This document shows positions 21,473 to 32,588 of a stretch of DNA of 64,000 nucleotides, piece by piece. This DNA is from Moniliella sp. 'wahieum' (lineage: Eukaryota; Basidiomycota; Moniliellomycetes; Moniliellales; Moniliellaceae), in contig RSEE01000032.1 of NCBI GenBank assembly GCA_003971905.1, positions 124,001 through 188,000 on the forward strand, given 5' to 3'. Within the stretch, counting starts at the first letter, position 1. Every line of letters starts with the position of its first letter. The notes beneath the pieces are model-generated. The model was given only the letters and a program-made list of their open reading frames with translations. It had not been told where the DNA came from and ran no database searches. A program made the position numbers and the translations under genes.

Positions 21473-22942
21473 ATGGCCTCCCGCCCGCCCGCGCCCCCCC
21501 CCCCCCATCGGCCGCGTCGACACCGTCGGCCTCCGCGCCGCGCTCGAGACCGCCCTCCCTGCCGCTGACGCCCCCCTACTGGGCCGCCTTCGTCGACTTT
21601 GTCTCCGGCCGCATTTCCCGCACCGAGTTTGCCCACCTCGCCCAGCCGCTTCTCTGCCTACGCGCGACCTCGTTGCCCTGCACAATGCCCTCGTCGTCGG
21701 CCTCCTCTACAACGCCAGCCCCGGCGTGCCTGGCCCCACGCTTGCGCACCGCTTCGCCTCCGCGCGCACCTTTGCTGATGCCGATGCCGATGCCGGACCA
21801 CACCACCCCCCCCCCCCCATAAGCGCCTCCGCACCATGGTCGCCGCTCTGACGAACCGCGAACGCTCGGCGCTGAAGGCTGTTGGCGTCCGTCGCACTGC
21901 ACCCGATGGCTCCCGACTCGTCAGCCTCGACTGGGCCGGTATGGCCGCTGGCCTGCTCGAGCGCAAGCGTCGCGACGACGACCGTCGCCGGCAGGTCGAG
22001 GAGAAAAAACGGTTCCGCCAAACGCGTCGACCGCGATCGGTGCGCGCGACTGGCACACTGATGCTGTAGCTGGCCACGAATTCGTTGAGGCGACCCACAA
22101 CCGCCTGCCGGCCAGTACGTGAATGAGCAATGCGCGTCTCGGTGCGCGTACTAACTCTCCCTCCTCCTCTTCTCCCCTCCCCCCCTGTTTGATTTTGCAT
22201 TTGCACAGGTGTCCAGCAATCGCTTCAGCGCGCTACCGTTGCACCACTCTGCCTCACCGCCAAAGAGCTGCCCGATACGGAGACACTACGCGACCGCATG
22301 ACCCTCGTCGCGGTCAAGCACGGCTTGACGCAAGGTGTGCACCCCCAAGCGGCGTCCATCCTGCTCCTTGCTCTCCAGGTACGTTCATATCCTTTTCCTT
22401 TGCTCTCACGACCACTCCAAGGCTCAACGTTCCCTTCTTTTCTCCCTTTCTCTCTCTCACTCTCCTTCTGCCGTACCTAGGACCACCTGCAAACACTCGC
22501 GAGCCTGACGCTGCGCAAGCTACGGCCCCGCACCACCGATGGCGCGCCGTCGGAGCGTGCCCGGCGAGGAATCACCCTACCCGACCTGGACTTTACGCTG
22601 GACGCTACTCCATCGAGTGTGGTGGAGCCGCTGGGGCTGGGTCCGGCCGAACGACGCGTGATGCCCGACTGGGCGGAAAAGAACAGGTGGAACGGGAAAC
22701 CTTGTCGGTTCATGCCAAGGAAGCGTATGCGGGTGCGCGTCAAACTGCTGTGGCCAAACTGTCGCTGCCCAGCCCGGCGCGCGCGCGCTTTGCCATTGAT
22801 ACCCTGGCGCCGGCGCGGTTGTTCGTGCCTGACCTGCCGCCAGGCAAGGAGGAGCAGCCCGCGCCGCTCTCGCCGCCCCCGCACGGGCCGGTACCATCTA
22901 TGGGAAGTGGTGGATCCCGTGGCGCTATTGGACGGGGTCTAG
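21473..22942 (+). CDS. HFI1: SAGA complex subunit ADA1 / Hfi1 (Tada1)
   Basis: Ada1 is a core histone-fold subunit of the SAGA coactivator. Start MASRPPAP at 21473, just after KTI12 (132 bp). The frame-corrected N-terminal region reads VDTVGLRAALETALPA, YWAAFVDFVSGRISRTEF and LVALHNALVVGLLYNASPG, the SAGA-Tad1 signature. Next come a basic linker (LLERKRRDDDRRRQVEEKKR), an intron at about 22116-22209 (GTACGT...GCACAG), the histone-fold half LPDTETLRDRMTLVAVKHGL and ASILLLALQ, a second intron at about 22380-22480, then DHLQTLASLTLRKLRPRTTD and GITLPDLDFTLDATPSSVVE. The end at 22942 (WEVVDPVALLDGV) is the best of three alternative frames. Frame breaks at about 21520 (run of C), 21575, 21650, 21820 and 22680. 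Confidence 0.75.
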
Positions 22943-23013
22943 GGATCTAGGTTTCTAGCACGAGCGAATACATACATGTACAGGATTCCATACATTAGTC
23001 CATACCTCCCTTG

Positions 23014-26000
23014 TTAGTCTGGGTAGCGCATCATCGGGTCCAGCCGGTGACGAGGAGGGCAGCCCATTCGGCTTCGCTCTGGGATCGGGTGCGAGCTTCG
23101 ACCTGAAGCAGGCGAAGGTCTTGCTCCGCTTCGTCGAGTTGCGCTGCAGTTCGTCGCGTGACTCTTTGTCCAAGCCAGCTGGAACGGCGGGCTTCTGAGC
23201 CGGCTCGGCCGACCGCGAGCCGCGCCCCGACCGCTCCACAATACGCAGGGCCCGAACCAAAGTGGCAAAGCGGGTATCAAACTGACACAACAGGGTGTGG
23301 GCCTTGGTTTCGGTTTCGGTTTCGGTGTGTGAGGGGTCGTCGTCGGCTGCGACCAACTTGGCAAAATTGAGAATCAGCTGGAACAGCTCGTCCATCATCT
23401 TGCCCACATTGGCCTGGGCCGACTTTTGGAACAGACACCCCATCCGTCCAGGACCTGTTCATGGTACCGCAGGGCAGAAGATATCGAGCTCTGCACTCCC
23501 CTTGGACTGCGTCCCCCTGGTAGACACGGCGCGACTGCGAAAGGAAGGTGCGGCGGAACCTTCGTCGCTTTCCTCAGCCTCCTCGTCTTCTTCCTCGTCC
23601 ACGAGAAGGAACTGATCCTGTCGTTCCACGTGGGCTTGCAGCTGAGCTAGGCGCGATTGGAACGTATCCCACATATCCTTGATTGCCACTTGCTCCACGT
23701 GGGCGCCAAGGTGGGTGACAAAGTGTTGGGCTCGGGTAAAAGAGAAAAAATACATCGCTGCGCGCAGCTCGTAACTTGAAGAGGGTGGTGTACAAGCCGC
23801 GTAGAACCACTTGTAGACGCATGACACGCAACAGAACGTTGAGCACTCGTTGGTAGCTCAGCTGCGCCTGGGCTGTCAGCAACGGCGCAATCAACGCCGG
23901 CGGCGTAAAACTCAGGGTAAGCCAATCCAGGGCATCAATGGCTAAAAACATCACATGGTCAGCTTGCATACAGACAAAAGGGTAGGAGAGGAGGAAGAGG
24001 AGGAAAAGGGGAACGGGAGGACCTACATTCGGGATGTTGCCAATGGGACCGTTTCCGGCCTCGGATTTTGGTCAGGTGCGGATCGATAATGGCAAACGAA
24101 AGCCGCTCATCCAGATCCAGCAACACGTCCCGCTTCTGGCCCCGCGCGCTGGCTTCTTGGCGTGCCCAAGCGGTGCGCCAGCCAGCCACGGCCTCCAGCA
24201 CCGCCGCATTGAACCGGGGTGCAATCGTCCCCCGAGGGCGGCCATAGGGGACCTAAGGCAGGGTTGAGTCCCTGTGCCAAAGGACGAACATTGATGCCGT
24301 CGGAAAAGAGGAGCTGCTGCATTTGGTCGCAAAGGGGCACTGCCCAGCAAGAGAAAGTGTCGGCACGTGTCGAGGTACGTGGGCAGTTCCACATCGCGGA
24401 AGAAAACGCTAATCAAGCGCCCGAGATCAATTGGGACCAAGAGGAGGGTAGTTCGAGCAACCGATGCGCCGCTTTTCCCCAGCGACAGTGGGCGAGGTGA
24501 TCCACCGAGCAAACTGCTGAAATTCATCATCACTTTTATCCTCCTCGTCATCGTCAAGCGGTGGCAAGTCGCACATGGCAAAAAGAGCGAATGGGTCTTC
24601 TTTGTCTTGACGGGAGGACACAACAGAATGATGATCAACCTCGGTGTGCATCATGCGGGGGTGGTCTCGCCTGCAATACCAGTAACATCAGAATGGGCAG
24701 TACGGCTGTGCCGCCAGACCGCTACGCGATGCTGGAGCTCACGGATACGGCTTGGGCTTGGGCTCGACGCTGGGCATGTTCTTCTTCAGAGCAAAGCCAG
24801 AGGGAGGGGGAGAGAGCCTCTTCCTCCTTCTTGCCGAGGAGTTGGACGAGCGGATGATCGGGCCGGCCGCCTTGCGCAACAAACGAACCGCACGTCCTGC
24901 CTCCAACACAGAACGCGCCTTGGCAACCGAGACAACGACATGGTAATTTGGACGGCAGCAATCGGTACCACCCATCCTCCTCCCGCGCGAATCCACTGTC
25001 CTCTACTCGTGCCCCGGCCCATGGATCAGAGGTGCGGACGGGGCGTCGCGACTTTCTGCGTGAGGGTGACGACCGCCTCATCGCCGACTTGGTGGGATGG
25101 TGGGGTTCGGCTCCGGGCCAGCCTACCCAAGCGGCAACTTGGGAGCGCCAGTCGTACGTGACCTTTTCCAGGACCCAGAGGAGGGTACGCTGCACCATTG
25201 GGACGCTTCCCTGGAGGGAGGAGACGTAGTGGGCAATAGACATGGTTCAGTACCTTGGCTGGCACAGCAGGATCAAAAGACATCTTGAAAGGTGGGAACG
25301 GTGGGGCGAGCAGTCGAGCAAACGGCACAAAGCCAGAATCGCCTTGGTCTCTTCCAGCTCGTTGGAGAGAGTCAGTGCGCCGCCCCGGGGAAGCCAGCGC
25401 CGCAAACGCTGCACCACCCATGCCAACACCACCTCACGGCCCGCACTAGGGCCCGAAGCTCCTGTCCTGGGGGATCGGCGTGAATAAGATCGATGCCTTG
25501 CTGCTGCAGGCGGCGAAGCATGGTGCCCACATCGAGAAAAGGGCGGAGAAGGGATTGGGTGGCGGGGGCGCTCATGCCCTCGATCCGCTCGGAGCCCTTC
25601 CAGTCGGGAAAAGGTGGTACGGTGGAGTGGGAGTGAGGCCGTTCCGCAAGGATGGTCTTGACAACGTCGAGGTATTGCTTGGTGCGCTGTTGCTGGGCCA
25701 GCGTGCCGGCCCAGCGGTACTGGGCACGAGACGCGTCCCACTGGAACAGATCGTTCCCCACTCCTCTCGTCGCGACGGCCACAAGCGATGCAAGTACGGC
25801 GGTGATGTCGTGCACGGGCGCAGGACGCGGGACGGAAAATCGGCCTCCGCTGGGGCGCATGACGTGCTTCTCGACACTGCAGGGAGAAGAGGAAGGGTGG
25901 TCGGGTCAGCGTGCTCCGGGATGCGGGCGCGGGGGCTCACCTGTGCATCAGGCCTCGAGCCGCGTGGCCTGGGAAGACGCGGAGGCAGACGCAGACACAG

Positions 26001-26284
26001 GGGATCTGGATCGGTTATGCGTTGGGTGCGCAGCATCTCCCGCCGAGGAGGGGCGTGCTGGAGCTCGTGCCACTGCGTCCAGGTGGGGCACGCGCAGAGG
26101 GGCGCTGCTGGCGGCGGGGCTGTCGTCCTGCTCATGGGCGGCGCGGGTGGGGGCGGTGGGCGACGCGGGCGGCGGCGATGGCGGGGGCGGCGGGCGCGTC
26201 GGCGGGCGGGAGGAGCGGGAGGCGAAGGGCGGGAGCGCGTCGGCGGCGGCCGCGGCGGGCAGCGGCGGGAGCGCACGCGTCCAT
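23014..26284 (-). CDS. gamma-tubulin complex component, GCP4/5/6 class
   Basis: Subunit of the gamma-tubulin ring complex. Start taken at 26284 (MDACAP), followed by an Ala/Pro/Ser-rich N-terminus. Recognisable parts: AVLASLVAVATRGVGNDLFQ W (25800), SLLRPFLDVGTMLRRL (25540), VEPKPK... KARSVLEAGRAVRLLRK (24890), LPTYLDTCRHFLLLGS (24370), then the strong grip2 match ALDWLTLSFTPP, QLSYQRVLNVLLRVMRLQVV (23870-23830), FFSFTRAQHFVTHLGAHVE (23735), KMMDELFQLILNFAKLV (23400) and the family ending ALLVTRLDPMMRYPD at 23014. An acidic insert VDEEEDEEAEESDEG (about 23600) splits the C-terminal helices. An intron lies at about 24025-23940. It ends without a Spc97/98-like tail. Many frame breaks. GCP4, 5 and 6 cannot be separated by eye; the long N-terminus favours 5 or 6. 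Confidence 0.75.
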
Positions 26285-26545
26285 GGCGGAGAACAAACGC
26301 AGCCCAGGCGAACAGACACATACAAATACAAATACAAATACAAATACAACCCAACCAAACGCCCCCCGCAGCACATCACGTGCCATGACGTACCCTTCCT
26401 TTCCCGGCCCTGTCCCGACTGACAAGCACCACTAGGGTTGCCCAACCCTAGCGTGTGATCGTCCTCTTTTTCGTTCCGAGCTGTTAAGAAACAGCCCACG
26501 CCGCCGCTTCCGCCCCCGCCCACCACCCCCCTCTGCGTCGTCGCC
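26285..26545. promoter_or_regulatory. divergent promoter with TACAAA repeat
   Basis: The 261 bp between the GCP gene and GluRS contain about four and a half tandem TACAAA units at 26321-26348 and the inverted pair ACTAGGGTTG / CAACCCTAG at about 26431-26452. Confidence 0.55.
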
Positions 26546-28886
26546 ATGGCTGCCACTCTGGCCGCGATTCGCCTACAAGGACAGCGCAAGGCGCCCCTCC
26601 TCCCCTCATCGCAGCCAACCTCGCGAATGCGCAGCACAGCGCCGCCCCCCCGTCGCCATTGCCGACGCCCAGCCCGATGCCGAGCCCAGCCTTACCGGCC
26701 CCCACCCGCCACCGGCATTGTCCCTGTCCTCCGCGCCCTCAGCCAGCTCGTCCCTGCTGCCCACCTCTTCGGCACATCCTCTGCCGAGGAGGCCGAGGTC
26801 GCCAAGTACATTGACCAGGCCGCCGTTGTGGTGGGCATGAAGTTTGTCGACGTTGCGGCGACGGCGGATGCACTGGACAACCACCTTGCTCTGCGTACCT
26901 TCCTCGTCGGCTCCACCGTGTCCGCTGCCGATGCGGCGCTTTGGTCTGCGTTCCGTCTGAACCTGCCGGCGTTGGGTGTGATCAAGAAGAACTCGTACAA
27001 GCATGTGACTCGCTGGTACAAGTTCCTCGAGTCCCTCCCTGCCTTTGCCCAGGCCCTCCAGGCCGTGCAGGCCGCCAAGAGCAACAAGGACCGCACCAAG
27101 AAGGCCGCCTCGTCCTTTGACCTCTTCCTGGGCGACCTTCCTCCCGGCTCGCAGGTCGTCACCCGGTTCCCGCCCGAGCCCTCGGGCTACCTTCACATTG
27201 GGCACGCCAAAGCTGCCATTCTCAACCAGTACTTTGCCGAAAAGTACAATGGCAAACTTCTCATCCGCTTTGACGACACCAACCCGCGTAAGGAGAAGGA
27301 GGAGTACGAGAATGCGATCATTGAGGACCTGACCTTGCTCGGCATCAATGCCGATGGCGTGCCCATCTCCCACACCTCGGACTACTTTGAGCAGATTGAG
27401 CAGGAACTGCACAAACTTGTCTTCCAAGGCGATGCGTACGCGATGACCCCGCTGGCATGGCGCTACGAGGGCATTGCGTCCAAAACCGTGACATGACGCC
27501 CGAACGGACGTGGGAGGTGTTCCAGGAGATGAAGACGGGCTCGACCGAGGGACGCAGGTGGTGTGCGAGCCAAGATGAGCGTTGACAATCCAACAAGGCG
27601 ATGCGCGACCCCGTCCTGTACCGCTGCAACGTTGACTTCCCCCACACCGTACGGGAACCAAGTACAAGGCCTACCTACGTACGACTTTGCCAACCCCATC
27701 GTTGACTCGCTTGAGGGTGTGACCCACTCGCTTCGATCCAACGAGTACCGTGACCGTAACCCACAGTACTACTGGTTCATCCAGCACCTTCACCTGCGTG
27801 ACGTGCGTATTTGGGACTATGCCCGCTTGAACTTTGTCTACACCCTGCTGTCCAAGCGTAAACTGCAATGGTTTGTGGACAATGGCTACGTTTCCGGCTG
27901 GGACGACCCGCGTTTCCCTACGGTCCGTGGGATCCGTCGTCGCGGTATGACGATCGAGTGCATTCGCCAGTTCATCCTTGCTACCGGTCCGAGTCAGCAA
28001 GTGATCAACATGGAGTGGGATGGCATTTGGTCGTTGAACAAGCGCATCATTGATCCCATTGTGCCCCGCTTTGTGGCTGTGGAGGAGAAGGGGATGGTCA
28101 AGGCCACTTGGCTGGCGTAGCGGACAAGGCGTACGAAAAGGAGATGCCGCGGCACAAGAAGAATCCCGACGTGGGCACCAAGCTCACGGTCTTTGGCCCG
28201 CACATCATCCTGGACCAGGCCGATGCCCAGGCTCTGCAGGAAGGCGAGGAGTTCACCCTGATGGATGGGGCAACGCGGTGGTTACCAAGAAACACCTTGC
28301 TTCCGATGGCTCCGTTGTTTCCCTCGACCTCCAAGCCAAGTTGGACGGTGACTTTACCAAGACGGACAAGAAGATCACCTGGCTTTCTACCGACCAGGTC
28401 TCTGCCTCTCGCCCGCTGTCCCGGTCTGCTGCAGGAATTTGACTACCTTATCACCAAGAAGAAGCTCGACGAGGACGATGCGTTTGGTGACTACCTCACT
28501 CCCCAGACTGAGTTTGACTCGACTGCCCTGGCCGCCGCCGACGTGGCGACGCTCAAGCAAGGTGACCATGTGCAATTTGAGCGCAAGGGCTACTACATTC
28601 TGGACCAGGTTCAAGGTCCGGGGGGCAAACGCGTGTTCATCAAGGTGCCCGATGGCAAGGCGGGCTGCCGTCGCCTCGAAGCATGCGCCGGCACCTACCG
28701 TGTCCAAGGCGGCCATCAAGAAGGACAAGGCGGCGCAGAAGCAGGTTGGGCCGCAACCAGCCAGGGTACCCACGCTGCTGCCCAGTCGGCCGCTACGGTG
28801 GACTGCATGTACAAGTGCCCGTCCTAACCGACAACATGAACACCGACGTTCAGACCGACATGTACCCGCTCAAGCCCATTGTCTAA
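26546..28886 (+). CDS. GUS1: cytosolic glutamyl-tRNA synthetase (GluRS)
   Basis: Charges tRNA-Glu. Start [16 protein letters not shown] at 26546. The N-terminal 190 residues form a GST-like domain ([34 protein letters not shown]), which in yeast Gus1 binds Arc1. The class I core has the HIGH motif in [18 protein letters not shown] (27180-27235) and [20 protein letters not shown], a GluRS rather than GlnRS sequence. Then [53 protein letters not shown] and [19 protein letters not shown]. The anticodon-binding part has [20 protein letters not shown] and [20 protein letters not shown]. It ends [10 protein letters not shown] at 28886. Frame breaks at about 26600, 27495, 27560, 27650, 28120, 28270, 28430 and 28660; conservation is high across each. 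No intron is needed. Confidence 0.93.
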
Positions 28887-28994
28887 CCGGGTCGCCAAGG
28901 GGGCACAGGAGGATTGATTGAATGGTACTTGGGCCTTGTTTTTCTTTCGATTTCGGATCGTAGTTGGTTGGGTTCTTTACAGTTACAATTACAG

Positions 28995-30560
28995 TTACAG
29001 TTTGGTCTCGTCGGGGTATGGGAAGGCGGCTTGGCGGTCGGTGCGGATGTGGAGGGAGCAGCCCAAGGCGCTGGGTGCCAACCCCGGGGCGAGGCGCGGG
29101 CGCGGCCGAGCCAAACAAACGTAGCTGAAGCAGGTGGCAGACGCGAGGGGACGGCCGAACGGCCCTGAGGACCGGAACGAGTAGAGGAATTGAGTGCCCA
29201 AGGGGCCGCAGTCCCGGCGAAGGCCTAGTAGCTGCCAACAGCGGTGGTCCCCCATGTTGTCGGCCGGGGCGACAAGGGATGCGATTGCGCATGGGGTCGT
29301 CGCGCCTCGTGTGCTGCTCCGGCCGCTGGGGCGGTTAGGTCCAGGCCAAGGGAAGGCATGCTGACCAAAGAGAAAGTGTTGGACAACGGGGCTTACCCAG
29401 CACTTCGGCCGTCCACATCTTGCGCATCCCCATGTACATCTTGTTCCACGAGTGGACTGTGCCGGATAAGTCCCACAGCAGGGGGCTGTGCTCGTTAAGG
29501 CCCGCTCTTCAGGACATGGATCCTGGCCCCAGCATTTTGGCCCAAGGTGGACCGGACGTTGGGTCGGTCAGGTTCAGCGCGGAGCTGGGCACAAACGACG
29601 GAGCTGTTCGGGTGGCACGGTGGACCTAGGTCGCTTGTGCTTCTCTGGCCTGCCACTGCCGGTGGCTGGTGCATCGCCAGGGGGATATGGGGGCTCGTAC
29701 CCGCTCTCCTGCCCAGTCAACGGGCGGCGCCCAGAATGTAAGGAACAAAACAAAATCGTCCAGTCCCCAAGCGCCATGCGAACCGGCTGGTTCGAGACGG
29801 TACACGTCTTGTAACGTCCACACCAGGCGGAGGTAGAGCGGGGAACAAGTAGAGCCCCACCAGCCGGTCCATCTCACCTACGGCCACGGGAACATCGTTC
29901 GCCTTCCCCTCTGGTTGTGCCATCTCGCCCCAGAGGCCCAAACGAGCAAGGAAGGTGAGGTAGGCAACGAACGCAAGCTCATGGCCCGTTCCATAGTCCA
30001 GACGCACAAACGAACCCAGGCTCGCGACCAGATACGGCGCCAGTTCAGGCACAAACCCATGGAGCGAGTAGGAAGCAGGTTGCGGTGCAGCTGGGCCGTA
30101 TGCTGCTCCGCGTACCGCCCATAGTCGCGGAAAGCCAAGTTACCGAACCGCTGGGCGTCCGTGCGCGGCGGGAAGTCATCAATCCAGCCGCGCAAGGTGT
30201 GGAGGATGGTGGCCACGGCTTGTACCGACGCAGGCAGCTGCTGCTCCTGCGCAGGGGTCAGAAAAGCGTGGGGTTGCCCCACTGCAGCGGCACTGATGCG
30301 CGAAAGGAAGCGCTGGAGTTGGGCGATGCCAGGAGAGTGGAGGAAGAGGGGCAGATCGGCCTCGTCCCAGACCCGGGTGGTGGGGGGGACGCCAGGGGCG
30401 CAGAAGGCGGCAGGGGCGCAATGAGTGCAACAGGCAGCTCTGTGGCGGACAGGGGCGAGTGCGCGGAGCCATGGTGGCGAGCGGAGGCGGGAGAGGCGGG
30501 AGCGGTGGTGGCGGTGGCGGTGCTGAGGGATGTGCTGAGGATGGGCGTCGTGGACGCCAT
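28995..30560 (-). CDS. RRD2: PP2A phosphatase activator PTPA (Rrd1/Rrd2)
   Basis: Peptidyl-prolyl isomerase that activates protein phosphatase 2A. Start MASTTPILSTSLSTAT at 30560, with an Ala/Ser/Pro-rich N-terminus. After a frame break the conserved domain reads VWDEADLPLFLHSPGIAQLQ, RGWIDDFPPRTDAQRFGNLA (family WIDETPP-x5-RFGN), FVRLDYGTGHELAFVAYL and RLEPAGSHGAWGLDDFVLF. These are the diagnostic PTPA blocks around the substrate-binding groove. Near 29400-29360 it continues KMWTAEVLGKPVVQHFLFG, the usual C-terminal block. Beyond that the frame stays open to 28995 with low-complexity sequence, so the true stop is uncertain between about 29250 and 28995. Frame breaks at about 30370, 30060, 29830, 29760 and 29390. 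RRD1 versus RRD2 is not resolvable here. Converges on GluRS. Confidence 0.85.
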
Positions 30561-30723
30561 GCCATGATGCGTGCTGCCCATGCTGGGCGTGGGCAGTGCG
30601 GGGTCGGCCGGGCAGCGCGCCACCCAGGCGAAAAAACAAATGGAAAAGAAATTAAATCCCCCTGGCTGGCTGGCGTTCCGCGTCGGCGGCGGCCTTCTGC
30701 ACCCAGCAACCGACCACCACACC
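30561..30723. promoter_or_regulatory. 163-bp divergent promoter PTPA / LSM3
   Basis: The two starts are only 163 bp apart on opposite strands. An A-rich stretch (GAAAAAACAAATGGAAAAG, about 30630) is the clearest nucleosome-disfavouring element in it. Confidence 0.5.
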
Positions 30724-31231
30724 ATGGCTCCCGACGTAGCCTCTGCCCTGGCCAGCACCACCGCTGCGCACGGCGTCACCGAGCCATTCGGGCTGATCCG
30801 TCTGGCACTGAGCGAGCGCGTGTTCATCAAGCTACGCGGCGACCGCGAGCTGACGGGCCTGCTGCACGCCTACGACGGGCACATGAACATGATCCTCGGC
30901 GACGTGCGCGAAACGATCTACACGGTCAACCCGACCGACGGATCGGTGCAGGTGCGTGCCATGCATCCTCTGCCCTCACCTTCTTCCCCCTCCTTCCTGC
31001 CCACTGACCCTTTTGCTTGCGCCTAGACTGTATCGCGTGCTAGCCCAATGCTTTGTTCGCGGCGACGCGTAATTATGGTACGCTCTCTTCCCGTTCCTCT
31101 GCCCAGCAGTCCCTCCACAGAGCATGGCAGCATACTACACTACCGTTTTCTTCTAGGTCGCCTCAGTCGAGGGTTTAGGCAGTCGCGTCACGTATCAATT
31201 TCCCTATCGGACCCCAGACGCGTACAAGTAG
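30724..31231 (+). CDS. LSM3: U6 snRNA-associated Sm-like protein LSm3
   Basis: Subunit of the Lsm2-8 (U6 snRNP, nuclear splicing) and Lsm1-7 (cytosolic mRNA decay) rings. Start [17 protein letters not shown] at 30724. Sm1 motif: [38 protein letters not shown], with the conserved HxNM. An intron follows at about 30954-31025 (GTGCGT...CGCCTAG), then CFVRGDAVIMV, the Sm2 motif, split again by an intron at 31078-31156 (GTACGC...TTCTAG). The last exon [15 protein letters not shown] ends at 31231. One frame break at about 31040-31070 around the Sm2 block. Length is normal for LSm3 apart from about 15 extra C-terminal residues. Confidence 0.9.
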
Positions 31232-31308
31232 ACTGGGCTAGGTGGTTAAAACAGATCGGCCCCCTTGCCACTGCCAGATGGTACCGAGGGAAGTGCCACA
31301 GCTGCATG

Positions 31309-32336
31309 TCAGGTGGCCTGGTGGAACTGACGCTCCCGTTCGTCAGCCTCGTCCTTGGGAAGGGAGAGACCGTCATCGAGGCTGTCTGCTTCAGAGGCCA
31401 GTTGGCCCCCAGCGTCCCGTGCCGCATCGAGAATCAGGCGTGTGAGGCTTGGCAAGAAAAGGCACGCAGTCAGTTGACAGAGGGTTGCAACGCGAGGGAG
31501 AGGAAAGGAAAGACGCACTCCGTTCGGCTTGTCGGCGTGCCAGCCATTTCGTGCGCAGAACTGAAGCGAGGGGCCTAGGTCGTTGGCCTGCTCGGGGGTC
31601 AAGCTTGGCAGGTGGTCGAGGTGAGCTTGCTTTTGGGTCAACTGGGCGCGCAAAGCGTCACGCTGCAGAGATAGATCAGTACGTTGGGATCTTTGTTGCA
31701 GTCCACAAGAAGGGAAAGACAAACTTTGCTTTCCGCCAAGGCAATCTGGGTCGGCATGTCTTCACTGGTGGGGGGGCCAGTAGGGCACTCGTCTCTGCTC
31801 CTCGCCAGTGAACCAGTCAGCTTCGTCCTCCGGACGCAAGGCAAGACGGGGGCGAGAGAGCAGAGGAAGCGCACCAGCCTGGATTGTGCGGATTTGGCGT
31901 TGAACCTGTTCCAAATCAGCCTTGTGGGCTTTGGTGGCTGTCTTGAGTTGGGCCATCTGTGCCTCGTCCAAAACGGGGAGGGAGGTTTGGGTAGGAACAA
32001 AGAGAATGCTCTTGCCTGAATGCCCGGTCAGCGTGGTAGCCCCGCAGGCCTGGACAAACGCCCCAGCGCAGAGAGGTTCAGCGGCACGGATAACACACCA
32101 TACTCCTTCTTGCTCAGACAGCCGTTGTCTGCCAGGGTGATGAGGGCGCGCATGACGGCTGTCTTGGCCACGGTGCCATGGAGGTTGAGATGCACATCGT
32201 TGGCGGTGTAAGGCCGGTTCTGGGCGCGCATGTATGCCAGCACAGTCTCCTCGGCTGGACCTGGTCAGCAAGAGGCGGCGTGCATGTGAATGAGCGTACC
32301 GGCGGCAGGGGTGGCCTCGGGCATTGCTTTGGGCAT
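31309..32336 (-). CDS. HOP2: meiotic recombination protein Hop2 (PSMC3IP / TBPIP)
   Basis: Hop2 with Mnd1 stimulates Dmc1/Rad51 strand exchange between homologs. Start MPKAMPEATPAAG at 32336, intron at about 32297-32261 (GTACGC...ACCAG), then the winged-helix domain VLAYMRAQNRPYTANDVHLN, GTVAKTAVMRALITLADNGC. This matches the family motif (RPY-x2-x-DV and K-x-x-V-x-x-AL). A long coiled coil follows: LPVLDEAQMAQLKTATKAHK ADLEQVQRQIRTIQ in two pieces (about 31990-31880), and after another break RDALRAQLTQKQAHLDHLPS LTPEQ. It ends LSLPKDEADERERQFHQAT at 31309. At least two short introns in addition to frame breaks near 32100 and 31770. Its presence indicates a sexual cycle or its recent loss. 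Divergent with ALG8. Confidence 0.82.
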
Positions 32337-32588
32337 GGTGGTGGGGTGGGGGCGGCGGGTGGGAGCGCGGGGTGCATATAACCATGTACAGCGTAGCCCA
32401 GCACACGTGACCGGAGTGGATGTGTTTTGAAACGGGCAGCACCCACCAGCCCCACTCTGCTGGACGCACCGCGCCGCTGAGGCGACGCAGCGAGCAGCCG
32501 AGGCTGCGCCCATCGCCCGCTCGCCCGCCCTTCCCGCGCCCTTCACTCGGCATCCCATCCTGTCTGGCGGCCATCCCGCCGAGCTTCC
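32337..32588. promoter_or_regulatory. divergent promoter HOP2 / ALG8
   Basis: 252 bp separate a meiotic gene and a constitutive ER gene. A CATATAACC box at about 32375 could serve either. No meiotic URS1-like site was recognised with confidence. Confidence 0.4.

Noticed and set aside
25911-26435. Plus-strand Gly/Arg/Ala-rich open frames opposite the GCP N-terminus
   Set aside because: Composition-driven antisense readings of the Ala/Pro/Ser-rich minus-strand coding sequence.
26546-28886. Glutaminyl-tRNA synthetase
   Set aside because: [20 protein letters not shown] and the GST-like N-terminus are features of eukaryotic GluRS; GlnRS has a different motif after HIGH.
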